A stretch of DNA of 44,987 nucleotides from Minisyncoccota bacterium (GTDB lineage Bacteria; Patescibacteriota; Minisyncoccia; Phycocordibacterales; UBA9973), in contig JARLIG010000012.1 in NCBI GenBank assembly GCA_031291825.1, forward strand, positions 1 through 44,987. The letters run 5' to 3'. The notes beneath the pieces are model-generated. The model saw nothing but the letters and a program-made list of their open reading frames with translations. It searched no databases and was not told the origin of the DNA. Positions 19,732-29,431 of the stretch are shown piece by piece. How positions within the stretch are numbered: position 1 is the stretch's first letter; each line of letters starts with the position of its first letter. The position numbers and the translations under genes were made by a program.

Positions 19732-20262
19732 TTATTTTGGCTTATTGCCGTATGCTTCATCTAAGACGTTTGTATCTGCCTCTGCCTTTGTAACTTCGAT
19801 TGTCCCATCAAGATGATTCGGTGGAGCATAGACTGTCCACAATTGTAATGGAATAGTACCGGTATTTATAAAATTATGTTCTGTCCCAGGAACCACTACG
19901 ACAATACTGCCCGGACCTATTGGAGTAGTTTTTCCGTCTAAAACTGCATTTCCAGTACCACTTACGAAATCTAAAATTTGTTCAGAATATGTATGGACTT
20001 CATCACCGACAACGTCTCCTGGAGGAATGCTCATCACAACAAGCTGACTTCTAGTGCCAGTAAAAAGAACTTTTCTGTAATCTGTATTATTCTCTGTTTG
20101 TTCAGTAATATTTCCTATATATGGCATACCAGCCTTACTATCTATTTGGGCCACACTATAAGCCACACCTTTACTGTTATCGTAAGAATGCACACCAATA
20201 CCAACAATAATTATTACAACGATTGTCGGTATTAGATAAAAAAACAAATTAATATTTTTCAT
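19732..20262 (-). CDS. Membrane-anchored cupin-domain protein
   Basis: N-terminal TM; SIPPGDVVGDEVHTYSEQILDFVSGTGNAVLDGKTTPIGPGSIVVVVPGTEHNFINTG. Confidence 0.85.
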   Translation of the reverse strand: MKNINLFFYLIPTIVVIIIVGIGVHSYDNSKGVAYSVAQIDSKAGMPYIGNITEQTENNTDYRKVLFTGTRSQLVVMSIPPGDVVGDEVHTYSEQILDFVSGTGNAVLDGKTTPIGPGSIVVVVPGTEHNFINTGTIPLQLWTVYAPPNHLDGTIEVTKAEADTNVLDEAYGNKPK

Positions 20263-20390
20263 GATTGGATTGTTTTGAGGCTGTGCCGCACAACCACTAA
20301 AGCGCGGCTTTATTAATAAATAAGTACTATATAAAAAGCCGTTATGTAACAGTACATATTACAGAACTATTTGTGATTAAATATCTTATC

Positions 20391-21311
20391 TTATTTTTTG
20401 AAAACAAAAAGCTTATATAACAAAAAGAGTGCTGGCAAGAGAATAACCATACCCACAACGAAACTCCAAGAAATTAACATCAAAGATGCACTATCTGTAA
20501 CACTTGAGGCAAGTGTTGTAGTCGGATAAATAATATATGGCAAGTGCGCAATAAATAACGCCCAAAAAAGTGTAGTCATAAAAAAACAGAAGAAAATAAA
20601 ACTCCATATATATTTTTCGGATGATTCGGTAAATAAAATAATCACAATAAAGAAAATCATCAAGCTCGCAATGTATGTTTCTATATAATTGTTAGAAAAA
20701 AGATATGGCAAATCTTTGGCAATCGTAATTAAAAAAAATGTCGTTGAGAGAAAAAATAAAGTTCCACTTAATCGTAAAAATTTTGTCAAAGCTCCATTCT
20801 TCTTATAGACTCGAAAAAAAGCCAGTGTCATCGTGACAATAAAAGCAATCACACTTAAAGCAAACCAGAAATAAAGAGAAGTTTTAATGTATAAAATCCA
20901 TGAACCAGTTAAAAAATATAAAATAACTAAAGAAAAAAGTATAGGCACGACAAGACTAGCTAAAAAATATAGGATGTCGACAAATCGTGATTTTACATCA
21001 CTATATTGTTTAAACAGAATACAAATAATACGCACAGCAAAAATAGCCAATATCGTGAAAACGAGGGTAAACAAATCGGTTCCCCAACGAAGCGTTGCGC
21101 CAGGAAAACAAGCAAACATAGAAGTTAGAGAAAAAACCAAAAAAACTGTTGTTGTTTCCCAGATTGGATTTAAGTATTCATTTACCATATCCTTCTCATT
21201 GACTAAATTTGGAAACACAGCAAAAAGAGAAGAGCCAAATTCGATTGAAGAAAGCAGAAAATATATAAAGAGAGAGAAACAGGTTATAAAAAAAGCAAAA
21301 TTTTCTTGCAT
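20391..21311 (-). CDS. cydB: Cytochrome bd oxidase subunit II
   Basis: SIEFGSSLFAVFP, multi-TM, directly downstream of cydA. Confidence 0.83.
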   Translation of the reverse strand: MQENFAFFITCFSLFIYFLLSSIEFGSSLFAVFPNLVNEKDMVNEYLNPIWETTTVFLVFSLTSMFACFPGATLRWGTDLFTLVFTILAIFAVRIICILFKQYSDVKSRFVDILYFLASLVVPILFSLVILYFLTGSWILYIKTSLYFWFALSVIAFIVTMTLAFFRVYKKNGALTKFLRLSGTLFFLSTTFFLITIAKDLPYLFSNNYIETYIASLMIFFIVIILFTESSEKYIWSFIFFCFFMTTLFWALFIAHLPYIIYPTTTLASSVTDSASLMLISWSFVVGMVILLPALFLLYKLFVFKK

Positions 21312-21315
21312 ATTT

Positions 21316-22710
21316 TCAATTGGTCTTATTAATAAAATAATTCGTATCTAAATCCAATTTATTACGGTTATAGTGACGAATCAAAATCCAAGGAGTCAAA
21401 ATTAAAAGAATTGTATAAATACTCGGAAATATAGAGCCGAATTCAAGTACTGTTTTGGAAGTGGTAAAAGCTTCCGAAACAGTCATCACTCCTCTAATAA
21501 CATATGGCTGTCGACCCACTTCGGTGACCATCCAACCAAATTCCAGCGCTAAAAAAGAAGCTGGACTACTTAAAACCACTAAACCAAGCATTGGATGTGA
21601 AAAACTATATTTCCGTTTAAAGAAAAATAAAACAAAAAATAAAGTCACCACAAAAGCGATATACATACCAAAGAAAACCATCAAGTCAAACATCGCATGA
21701 ATCCAAAGCGGTGGCCAAGTATTCGAATCAAAATCGTCCAAACCCTTAACCACAGCCGTCGTTCTTCCAAAAGAAAGAAAACTCAAGAGCTTTGGTATTT
21801 TAATCGCATCTTCTAGCTGGTCATTTTTTTCAATACCACCGATTTCCATCGGCGCTTCAGCTTCAGTGTGCTCCGCCATTTCTGCTGCAGCGAATTTCAG
21901 TGGTTCATTGTTGGCGACATATCGTGCAGATTCATCGCCCGTAATAGTCATAAGAAGCGCAAACACTGCGCCAATAATCATCGTATAAACTAATGCCTTT
22001 TTACGATAATTTTGTAATTTTTTATGCTCTTCTTCATTCGGAACAATATTTTTTTTCTTTAATAGATGTTTCGTACGATGTTTATGAAAACCCAAGCTCC
22101 AAGCATATATACCAGCAAACACCAAAGCCGTCGTTAAGTAATAAGAAACGATAGAATGTGTCGTTTCAGTATAGGTCGCCTTGTTCAGCATTGCGGCAAT
22201 TGGATTGATATTCGAAACGACCCCGTTCACATATGTAAAACCAGCTGGACTATTCATCCATGCATTGGCAGTGGTGATAAAAAAAGCAGAAGCAACTGAC
22301 CCCAATACTATCGGTATAGAGCAAAGCCAGTGCGTATATTTATTTTTAAAACGGTCCCAAGAATATAAATAAATTCCAAGAAATATCGCTTCAATAAAAA
22401 ATGCAAAACCTTCCATATAAAAAGGTAGGCCAATAACTTTTCCAGCCAATGCCATAAATTTCGGCCACAACATTGTGAGTTGATTGGAAATAATCATTCC
22501 GGAAACTGCGCCGACGACAAAAAGCGTTGCCATCGCAAAAGACCAGCGCTTGGCCATAACAAAAAAATCGTTATCCTTTCTAGTGATAGCGATAAGTTCA
22601 GCTAGGGAAATAAGTAAAGGAATACCAACTCCAAATAAAGCAAATAAAATATGAAAGCCAAGAGAATCTCCCATAAAAACTCGTCCAGCAGAAAGTGAAT
22701 TCGAATTCAT
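21316..22710 (-). CDS. cydA: Cytochrome bd oxidase subunit I
   Basis: GRVFMGDSLGFHILFALFGVGIPLL; FITTANAWMNSPAGF; GDESARYVANNEPLKFAAAE; TEVGRQPYVIRGVM. Confidence 0.95.
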   Translation of the reverse strand: MNSNSLSAGRVFMGDSLGFHILFALFGVGIPLLISLAELIAITRKDNDFFVMAKRWSFAMATLFVVGAVSGMIISNQLTMLWPKFMALAGKVIGLPFYMEGFAFFIEAIFLGIYLYSWDRFKNKYTHWLCSIPIVLGSVASAFFITTANAWMNSPAGFTYVNGVVSNINPIAAMLNKATYTETTHSIVSYYLTTALVFAGIYAWSLGFHKHRTKHLLKKKNIVPNEEEHKKLQNYRKKALVYTMIIGAVFALLMTITGDESARYVANNEPLKFAAAEMAEHTEAEAPMEIGGIEKNDQLEDAIKIPKLLSFLSFGRTTAVVKGLDDFDSNTWPPLWIHAMFDLMVFFGMYIAFVVTLFFVLFFFKRKYSFSHPMLGLVVLSSPASFLALEFGWMVTEVGRQPYVIRGVMTVSEAFTTSKTVLEFGSIFPSIYTILLILTPWILIRHYNRNKLDLDTNYFINKTN

Positions 22711-22733
22711 AATAAAATTATATCACAAAATAT

Positions 22734-23195
22734 TTAGGCAAGATTCAAGGTATCTACTCTGGCAGAATTTTCTTTTGGACTAAAATAGGCATCATAATAA
22801 AAGAAAATTCCAGAAAAAACTGCTACAAGCCAACAAATCAAAAATAGCATAGAAAAAACACTATGCAGTTTAAAATAATTTATTCCCTTTCTATAGTTTT
22901 TCCAAGCGAGACCCATAAATATCAACAAGGCTACAAACATTACCAAAGAAAAAATACCGTGAAAAATTGCTAGGTCTAAAATCAAACTTGGCATTTTGGG
23001 TTCATTTTTTACGTTGCTAATCGCCCGGTACGTCATATAACTTATATTAAAAGCAATTTCATAAGCTAGCGCTATAGCAACTATCTTGAAGGGAAACTTA
23101 TTTTTTTTATATCCAGAGTAAAAAACATAAAGAATACTGATTGTCACAATCGTTTCAGTAAAAAGCGTGAAAGTGCTAAAGAATGGTATATTCAT
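22734..23195 (-). CDS. Multi-TM protein upstream of cydAB (DUF420-like?)
   Basis: Four TM segments with conserved-looking His residues. Confidence 0.5.
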   Translation of the reverse strand: MNIPFFSTFTLFTETIVTISILYVFYSGYKKNKFPFKIVAIALAYEIAFNISYMTYRAISNVKNEPKMPSLILDLAIFHGIFSLVMFVALLIFMGLAWKNYRKGINYFKLHSVFSMLFLICWLVAVFSGIFFYYDAYFSPKENSARVDTLNLA

Positions 23196-23366
23196 ATAAA
23201 TTATGTAAGTAGTCTAATTTTAACATATTTTATGGTTAGAGCACAGAAAGAAAAATTATCTACTATAATATTTGTTTATAGATTATTGGTATTTACAATA
23301 ATAAATTTTTGTGTTAATATCTAAATGAATATCGGGTAGCTTGATGCTAGCTCGGAGGGAGAACAC

Positions 23367-23507
23367 ATGGTGATAACAGGAATCGTTGACTCAATCAAGG
23401 AGGAGATGTGTTGGTATAAATTACTCCTCCCAAACTGGCTGCTACGGTGGCAAGAACGTCGTGCACACAAAGCAGCTACTGCGGAGCAGTTGCAGAAAAG
23501 AAAGTAA
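23367..23507 (+). CDS. 46-aa basic protein with strong SD, not in ORF track
   Basis: ggaggga SD at 23354-23360; MVITGIVDSIKEEMCWYKLLLPNWLLRWQERRAHKAATAEQLQKRK*; terminator follows. Confidence 0.6.
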   Translation: MVITGIVDSIKEEMCWYKLLLPNWLLRWQERRAHKAATAEQLQKRK

Positions 23508-23520
23508 TCGCCATTTTGGC

Positions 23521-23564
23521 AAAGATGGCTCGCGCGACAATGTCACGCGAGCCATCTTTTTTTT
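23521..23564 (+). terminator. Rho-independent terminator
   Basis: aaagatggctcgcg...cgcgagccatcttttttttt-type stem plus T-run. Confidence 0.9.
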
Positions 23565-23625
23565 AATAAAAATAAGTACCTTTAGATAGCTACCATTTGG
23601 ATAATTTGATAAAATCAATCTTATG

Positions 23626-23874
23626 ATGAAAAAAGATACCATCGCTAGTATGCCACACAAAATTCCAGCAGATCTACAAAAAGCTCTTACGTCTTCGCCG
23701 GGAGCTATGATGACGTGGAAAGACACTACTCCACTCGCACACAATGAATGGATATGCTGGGTTATATCAGGTAAAAAAGCAGAAACAAGAGATATGCGCA
23801 TCAAAAAAGCAATATCAAAACTTACAGGCGGAATGCGTAGACCTTGTTGTTGGGCTGGTTGTACTCATCGTTAA
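23626..23874 (+). CDS. YdeI/OmpD-associated family protein
   Basis: WKDTTPLAHNEWICWVISGKKAETRDMRIKKAISKLTGGMRRPCCWAGCTHR. Confidence 0.82.
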   Translation: MKKDTIASMPHKIPADLQKALTSSPGAMMTWKDTTPLAHNEWICWVISGKKAETRDMRIKKAISKLTGGMRRPCCWAGCTHR

Positions 23875-23916
23875 AATATTTAAGCACGTCAAAAAATAGT
23901 TGAAGCTTGCTAATTT

Positions 23917-24465
23917 TTAGCTCTTTACTTCCTTGACTATTTGAATGCTCGTTTTTTCTAAAAGATCTTCTCGCAGCTTTTCGGCAATATTAGAATCAAT
24001 CACCTCAAAAATTCCTTCTGACTCCCCTTCTTTATCTTTTTCATCATTACCAGCGGTTAAAACAATCAGCCTGCTGACACCCATCAGCTTGTGAAAAAAA
24101 GTTTGTTCAATGTCTAAATCTTGAATTTGCCTATACGGTATAGATACTTCTTTTTTATTAAAAATTCCACGACTAATATCAAAGGAATCCACGTCTAAAG
24201 TAAAAGTACGACTTATATAATTCAACCAGCTTATGAAAAATCCCAATAAAATCACAATAATAGAAATAACAAAAAATCCAATCGTAAGATAATTCACTAT
24301 GGCAATAGACGCATTCCATGGTAAAAGAAAAGATATTTTTGAAACTATAATATTATTTAAGGAATAAAAAATAAAAGATAAAATCAGCAATAAAAGACCG
24401 ACTGGTATACTCTTGGAGAGATAATAGTAAAATACTTTAATACCTAATTTTTGCTTAGTGCCCAT
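23917..24465 (-). CDS. Bacterial PH domain membrane protein (YdbT-like)
   Basis: Two TM helices then TFTLDVDSFDISRGIFNKKEVSIPYRQIQDLDIEQTFFHKLMGVSRLIVLTAG. Confidence 0.85.
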   Translation of the reverse strand: MGTKQKLGIKVFYYYLSKSIPVGLLLLILSFIFYSLNNIIVSKISFLLPWNASIAIVNYLTIGFFVISIIVILLGFFISWLNYISRTFTLDVDSFDISRGIFNKKEVSIPYRQIQDLDIEQTFFHKLMGVSRLIVLTAGNDEKDKEGESEGIFEVIDSNIAEKLREDLLEKTSIQIVKEVKS

Positions 24466-24542
24466 GCTGATATTATAGCAAATCTTTCCCAAATTGGAAA
24501 AAATGTATTCACCAACGCCAGACTGTAAAAAAGGGGTAGTAA

Positions 24543-26939
24543 TTAAATTGCACTGACCACCATGCTTGAATTTAGACTCTTCTTGTTGTGATTATTATAA
24601 AGGCGTTTAGCTAATTCACTTGCCTGCATCCAAAGGAATGACCATATCCAAACAAATATAATATACTTAATTGAAATTGCTGTAGTAAATATTCCAAAGA
24701 ATGCAATCAAGCTGGCAATGATTTGCGTTATGATAGTTGCCCAAATAACTTGTTTCGATGGTAAAAATTTATACCATGGCTTCTCTGTGTGAGCGACGTA
24801 AACCAGCATATGTCCAGAAACTGTAAGTTTCAAGAAAAATAATGTTTGAATTATAATCCACGGAGTGTGAAAGACAGAAATTGCAACCCAAAGCAAAATC
24901 ATACTATTCAAAATACCTGTAAATCCAAAAAGCAAACTAAGCGTAAAACGTTTTCTTGGGTCAACACTGGCTGGTGCTTTGGCTAAAGTAACACGGTCAA
25001 AAGCGAGAGAAATAATTGGAACATCATTCAAAAGAGCAATCAAAATAATTTGCACTGGCGTAAGAGGATAAGTGCCAAAAATAACGCCAATGATTGCAAT
25101 AGTCACAATTAATCTGAAACTTTCTGAAATACGATAAAGTGAATAATTATATAATCTAGTAAAAACATTCCTTGCTTCTATAATTGCATCTTTAATAACC
25201 GCAATACCTGGAAGAGTCAAAACAATGTCTGCGGTTCCTTTAAGCGCGTCAACTGCATTTGCTACCGCAAAACCCACATTTGCAGCCTTAATCGGTGATA
25301 CATCATTAACCCCGTCACCTGTTACTGCAACTACATATTTTTCTGGTAAAGATTGCGCCATTTTAACTAAATCATATTTATCTTTTGGAAGAACTTCAGC
25401 AAAACCAGCCAGCGAGTTAAATCTTTTTCTTATTTCCTCGGCATTTTTTTCTAATTTCTCACGCGTTATTATTTCTCCTTCGATACCAATTTCTTTTGCG
25501 ACGTGTATTGCTACATCGTGTCCATCCCCTGTCACCATTTTTACCGCTATTCCATAATCATTCATAAAAGCGATGGTTTCTTTTGCTTCAGCGCGAACTG
25601 CATCAGCCAGAAAAAGAATGGCTATCGGCGTCATATTTTCTTCTCGTTCATTTTTACTGATAGCGACAGCGATAGCGCGAAATCCTTCTTCGGCTGCCTT
25701 TCTGACTAAATTATCATATTTCATAGCAACTTTATCGGTTATCAAAGAAAGGTCTCGAATTGTTTGCGGTGCCCCTAAGACAACAGCTATACTTTTTCCA
25801 TCCTCCTCAATAAAAACAGTCGTGTGCTTGCGCATAGAATCTCCTGGTATAAAACTTAGTATGGGTCTAGAAATGATTGATACTTCTTTCGATTTGTCTT
25901 CGATTGCTTGATCTATCGGATTTTGTTTCGGCATCGGCGCAGCGGCGAGAATTAAGGACCAGATTTCTTTTTCAGGTATGTCAGATGTAAAAAAATGTGT
26001 TTCAGTAACCTCAATTTTATTTTCTGTCAGCGTTCCTGTTTTATCAGAAAGTAAAAGATTTACATTTGCCAAGTCTTCCAGAGAAGATAGCCTGCGCACA
26101 ATTACAGATTTTTTTGATAACTCAACTACTCCAACTGAAATAATCAATGTCATTACTGTTGGTAGCGCGACTGGAATACCAGCAATCAGCATACTCACAT
26201 CAAGCGTTGATATTTCTATAATAGATTTATGCGCAAGAATCAGCGCTATTGTTAAAATAGCCATTATCACGATACTAATAACCGAAAGAAGTTTTGAAAT
26301 GGAAAGAATATCTTTTTCTAGCTGACTTTTTTGTTTTGTGTTGTCTATCAAAGACATTGTTGTTCCGAAATAAGTATTTTTCCCAGTTGTAGATACTTTG
26401 GCAATCGCTAGACCTGTGCAAACAAAAGCTCCAGAATAACTGGATTCATTTTCTTTCTTTTCTTTCGGCAGAGATTCACCAGTAATTACAGAATCATTTA
26501 TCGAAAGATTGTTTGTATTAATAAAAGTAATATCGGCTGGTATCAAGTCACCGACAGAAAGTTTGATTATATCTCCTGGAACAAGCTCGACTGAAGAAAT
26601 TTCTTTCCATTCTTTATCACGTAACACTTTTACAATTATCGTTAGTTTTTCTCTAAGTTTTTCTATCGCGTTGTCGGCTTTTGCTTCATGCCAGGCACCA
26701 ACACCAATATTAGTAATAAATAATACAAGTATAATAAGTGCATCACTTTTTTCCCCCGCCCAGAGAGAAAGACCTCCAGCAGCAATAAACATCAATGACA
26801 TCGGAGAAATAATCCAACCGATAAAACGCGAAAACAGAGAATGCTTTTTCTCTTCTATTGAATTGAAGCCATATTTTTTTCTAAGTGTATCTACTTCTGA
26901 TGAAGAAAGACCTTCAAGTTCCGCTAATTTTTCAGTCAT
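24543..26939 (-). CDS. Plasma-membrane proton-efflux P-type ATPase (P-IIIA)
   Basis: DKTGTLTENKIEV; GDGVNDVSPIKAANVGFAV; NIGVGAWHEAKADNAIEKLREKL; TM6 LIALLNDVPIISLAFDRV. Confidence 0.88.
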   Translation of the reverse strand: MTEKLAELEGLSSSEVDTLRKKYGFNSIEEKKHSLFSRFIGWIISPMSLMFIAAGGLSLWAGEKSDALIILVLFITNIGVGAWHEAKADNAIEKLREKLTIIVKVLRDKEWKEISSVELVPGDIIKLSVGDLIPADITFINTNNLSINDSVITGESLPKEKKENESSYSGAFVCTGLAIAKVSTTGKNTYFGTTMSLIDNTKQKSQLEKDILSISKLLSVISIVIMAILTIALILAHKSIIEISTLDVSMLIAGIPVALPTVMTLIISVGVVELSKKSVIVRRLSSLEDLANVNLLLSDKTGTLTENKIEVTETHFFTSDIPEKEIWSLILAAAPMPKQNPIDQAIEDKSKEVSIISRPILSFIPGDSMRKHTTVFIEEDGKSIAVVLGAPQTIRDLSLITDKVAMKYDNLVRKAAEEGFRAIAVAISKNEREENMTPIAILFLADAVRAEAKETIAFMNDYGIAVKMVTGDGHDVAIHVAKEIGIEGEIITREKLEKNAEEIRKRFNSLAGFAEVLPKDKYDLVKMAQSLPEKYVVAVTGDGVNDVSPIKAANVGFAVANAVDALKGTADIVLTLPGIAVIKDAIIEARNVFTRLYNYSLYRISESFRLIVTIAIIGVIFGTYPLTPVQIILIALLNDVPIISLAFDRVTLAKAPASVDPRKRFTLSLLFGFTGILNSMILLWVAISVFHTPWIIIQTLFFLKLTVSGHMLVYVAHTEKPWYKFLPSKQVIWATIITQIIASLIAFFGIFTTAISIKYIIFVWIWSFLWMQASELAKRLYNNHNKKSLNSSMVVSAI

Positions 26940-27002
26940 GTTTTTATTATAACAAAATTATAACTGAAAATATTAGTTGCTTGTGCGGGCATTTTCTAGA
27001 AC

Positions 27003-27263
27003 CTAGTTTGTATCGTCAGGATTCCCGTCTTCATTTTTTTTAACAGTCATCCTAATCCTGTCGATTATTTCGTCAGGTGAAGCATCTGAAGCGATATCGA
27101 CATTCAAATCCTCTGCGATAGATTTCAATTTATCTACCGCTTCTGTCGTTCCAGTTATCGCCAGAGATTGAAGATACGCAAAATCAGGGTCGCCATGTTC
27201 GTTGCGCCAATCTTCTATTTCTTCTACCTCATTTTCTTCGCTACCATCATTATTTTTTGTCAT
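27003..27263 (-). CDS. Small acidic hypothetical protein (86 aa)
   Basis: Intact ORF with ATG; no family recognised. Confidence 0.5.
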   Translation of the reverse strand: MTKNNDGSEENEVEEIEDWRNEHGDPDFAYLQSLAITGTTEAVDKLKSIAEDLNVDIASDASPDEIIDRIRMTVKKNEDGNPDDTN

Positions 27264-27354
27264 ATAACTTATTTGCCGTTGTGTTTACAAAATTATTACA
27301 AATTAATATCTGGCTTCATTTGAACATTTGAGTTTTTGATACTATAATCAACAT

Positions 27355-27993
27355 ATGCAAACAGAAGACACAATCAAGACCTTGCCAGGTGGCTCAAAAT
27401 TAAATAAAAATCTTAGGCTATTAATTTTTGTAAATACTATTATAAATTTTACAGTTGGTATGTTTGCACCATTTTATGCCGTTTTTGTGGAAAAAATTGG
27501 CGGAGGTGCTGTGATTGCAGGAACATCATGGGCTCTTTTTTCAGTAGTCTCTGGACTGCTCATTCTTTTTTTTAGTAAGTGGGAACTTCGTGTAAAAAGA
27601 CAATTCATTCTCCTTGCTGTTGGATATATTTTTCGCTCCGCTGTCTTTTTAAGTTATGCTTTTATGAATAGTATTTCACAACTTCTTATTACCCAAGTAT
27701 TATGGGCTGTTGCTTCGGCAATTGGAACACCGGCTTTTGATGCCCTGTATACATCAAGCACTTCCAAGGAAACAGCCATAGTAGAGTGGGCTGACTGGGA
27801 AGGAGTTTCCGCAATTGCAACTGGAATCGCTGCTTTGGTTGGCGGATTATTGATTCAAACGATAGGTTTTAGAATTCTTTTTATTATTATGGCAATAATT
27901 TCCGCCTCACTGGGAAGTGGATTGCTGTATCAAAGATATAAGGTACAAAAATTTTCTTTCTTGGGAGAAGCCGTAGTAGATACTAAAAAATAA
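27355..27993 (+). CDS. MFS-type membrane protein, N-terminal-half size (about 6 TM)
   Basis: MFS-like N-terminal half: VNTIINFTVGMFAPFYAVFVEKIGGGAVIAGTSWALFSVVSGL. Confidence 0.7.
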   Translation: MQTEDTIKTLPGGSKLNKNLRLLIFVNTIINFTVGMFAPFYAVFVEKIGGGAVIAGTSWALFSVVSGLLILFFSKWELRVKRQFILLAVGYIFRSAVFLSYAFMNSISQLLITQVLWAVASAIGTPAFDALYTSSTSKETAIVEWADWEGVSAIATGIAALVGGLLIQTIGFRILFIIMAIISASLGSGLLYQRYKVQKFSFLGEAVVDTKK

Positions 27994-28028
27994 AAAACAG
28001 CTCTATCGTAGCTGAATTTTGATGGTTC

Positions 28029-28057
28029 GGGGGCTGGGACTGTAGTCCTCAACCCCC
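28029..28057. terminator. Strong GC-rich hairpin between convergent genes
   Basis: gggggctg-ggac-tgta-gtcc-t-caaccccc; no clear T-run. Confidence 0.6.
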
Positions 28058-28076
28058 TCTCCAAACTGAAGAGATG

Positions 28077-28349
28077 TTATTTTTTTGGTGAGAATTTTTC
28101 TAGCATTCTCTGGCGACGTTCATAGTTGTGCTCTAAGATGGCTATGAACTCCGCAAGGGTTGTCTCCGAACGCGTGATGTTCATCTCACTCACACAACCC
28201 CCCAAAGCAAACAGGAGGTCAAGCTGTAGGTCTTCGTGCTCAATCAATTCTTTGCCGACAACTAAATCGTCGGTCATATCGGCAAGAAGAATATTCATGT
28301 GTTGGCCCAACATTTCTCTGACCTTGGGACCAATTTCTTCTTTGGTCAT
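28077..28349 (-). CDS. Small hypothetical protein, ACP-like in appearance
   Basis: MTKEEIGPKVREMLGQHMN...KELIEHEDLQLDLLFALGGCVSEMNITRSETTLAEFIAIL. Confidence 0.55.
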   Translation of the reverse strand: MTKEEIGPKVREMLGQHMNILLADMTDDLVVGKELIEHEDLQLDLLFALGGCVSEMNITRSETTLAEFIAILEHNYERRQRMLEKFSPKK

Positions 28350-28447
28350 ATCATCCCCTTTCTGGGATTGACGGTGCAGGTTCAAAAAAGTAATAACATA
28401 AATATAAGATTTAATCAACACATTCTCGGATGTATAAAAATTATTAT

Positions 28448-28750
28448 TCAGTACATTTTAATTATTTGATTATATAAATCTGCTTCGTTGTGTTGCAAGG
28501 CTTGTCTAAGGGCATCGTCAAGCGCATTTAAAAATTCTTCGTTGTCTCCAATAGCTAAATAAACCTCTGCGCGTTCGACGTTGAAGATAATTCTATCTCG
28601 AGGGGTCCCTTTGTCAGTTTCCCTTTCTCGTTGCAACGTCCAATCCATAAAAAATTTCTTGACTTCCAGATTGTCAATACCTCTTGCTTTAAGTAGTTCA
28701 ACTACTTCAGATTTTTTAATTTTTCTTTCTATGTTTGGTTTTTCCTCCAT
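28448..28750 (-). CDS. Hypothetical helical protein (100 aa)
   Basis: FNVERAEVYLAIGDNEEFLNALDDALRQALQHNEADLYNQI, TPR-like. Confidence 0.55.
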   Translation of the reverse strand: MEEKPNIERKIKKSEVVELLKARGIDNLEVKKFFMDWTLQRERETDKGTPRDRIIFNVERAEVYLAIGDNEEFLNALDDALRQALQHNEADLYNQIIKMY

Positions 28751-29016
28751 ATTAAGATATTAACTACTAAAAAATTTATTTATAATATGCACTGCAACGA
28801 AAGTAGAACATAACATGTTGCCCAGCTTTGAGTTACACAGAGAGCCTCCTCTCAAGAACTTAACTTTAAGATAAATTTACAGCTAATAAAATATTATGTC
28901 AAAAATTATGAGCTCCGAACATGGGACGATGTTCGAATAAGTTTACTAGAAAAAAGTTGACATAACGAAAATTAAATATTACTGTTTTAGGGAATCGCAT
29001 CTAAAGGAGGTGCTCT

Positions 29017-29391
29017 TTGGAAAAACCTAAGGTTGAGGTGTTAACGTTCTCACTCCAAGAAACTTCTCTTGGAGCGGAGTATGCAGCGAAGAAGTACGGG
29101 TTCAAATTGGATGAAAAACTTCTTCGTTTGCTGGCTGACAAAATCCTGACTGAAATGCGAGAGCATGACCAGTCATTCGAGAATGTTCGGCGAGGCATCT
29201 TGAACGGAGCCGACATTCACCCGTGGTCTGACGGTGGACCGGCATACTACAGCGCGCTTGGTAAAATGTTCAGCCTGCGCAGAGTTGTACAACAGAAGCA
29301 TCAACCGAGGGGTTTGAAAAGGAAAGTTTCTCGCTTTCGGGCTCCCAAAACTGTCGAGGAAGGAGACGGACAACTGGCATGGAGATTTTAA
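29017..29391 (+). CDS. Hypothetical protein (124 aa), TTG start with strong SD
   Basis: aaaggaggtg at 29003-29012 then TTG; own terminator downstream; upstream TTGACA. Confidence 0.65.
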   Translation: MEKPKVEVLTFSLQETSLGAEYAAKKYGFKLDEKLLRLLADKILTEMREHDQSFENVRRGILNGADIHPWSDGGPAYYSALGKMFSLRRVVQQKHQPRGLKRKVSRFRAPKTVEEGDGQLAWRF

Positions 29392-29431
29392 AGAGTCGTC
29401 CAAGAGGGTCACCCCTCTGGGCGACTCTCTT
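29392..29431 (+). terminator. Rho-independent-like hairpin
   Basis: agagtcgtccaagagggtcacccctctgggcgactct. Confidence 0.8.

Noticed and set aside
20290-20345. Hairpin gcggcttt...aaagccg upstream of the cupin gene
   Set aside because: Imperfect AT-rich stem with a long loop, compatible with a weak terminator; nothing further supported.
28916-28935. cgaacat-gggacg-atgttcg as a LexA/SOS box
   Set aside because: Arms resemble the Gram-positive box half-sites, but GAAC and GTTC are separated by 10 nt instead of 4; kept only as a generic hairpin.
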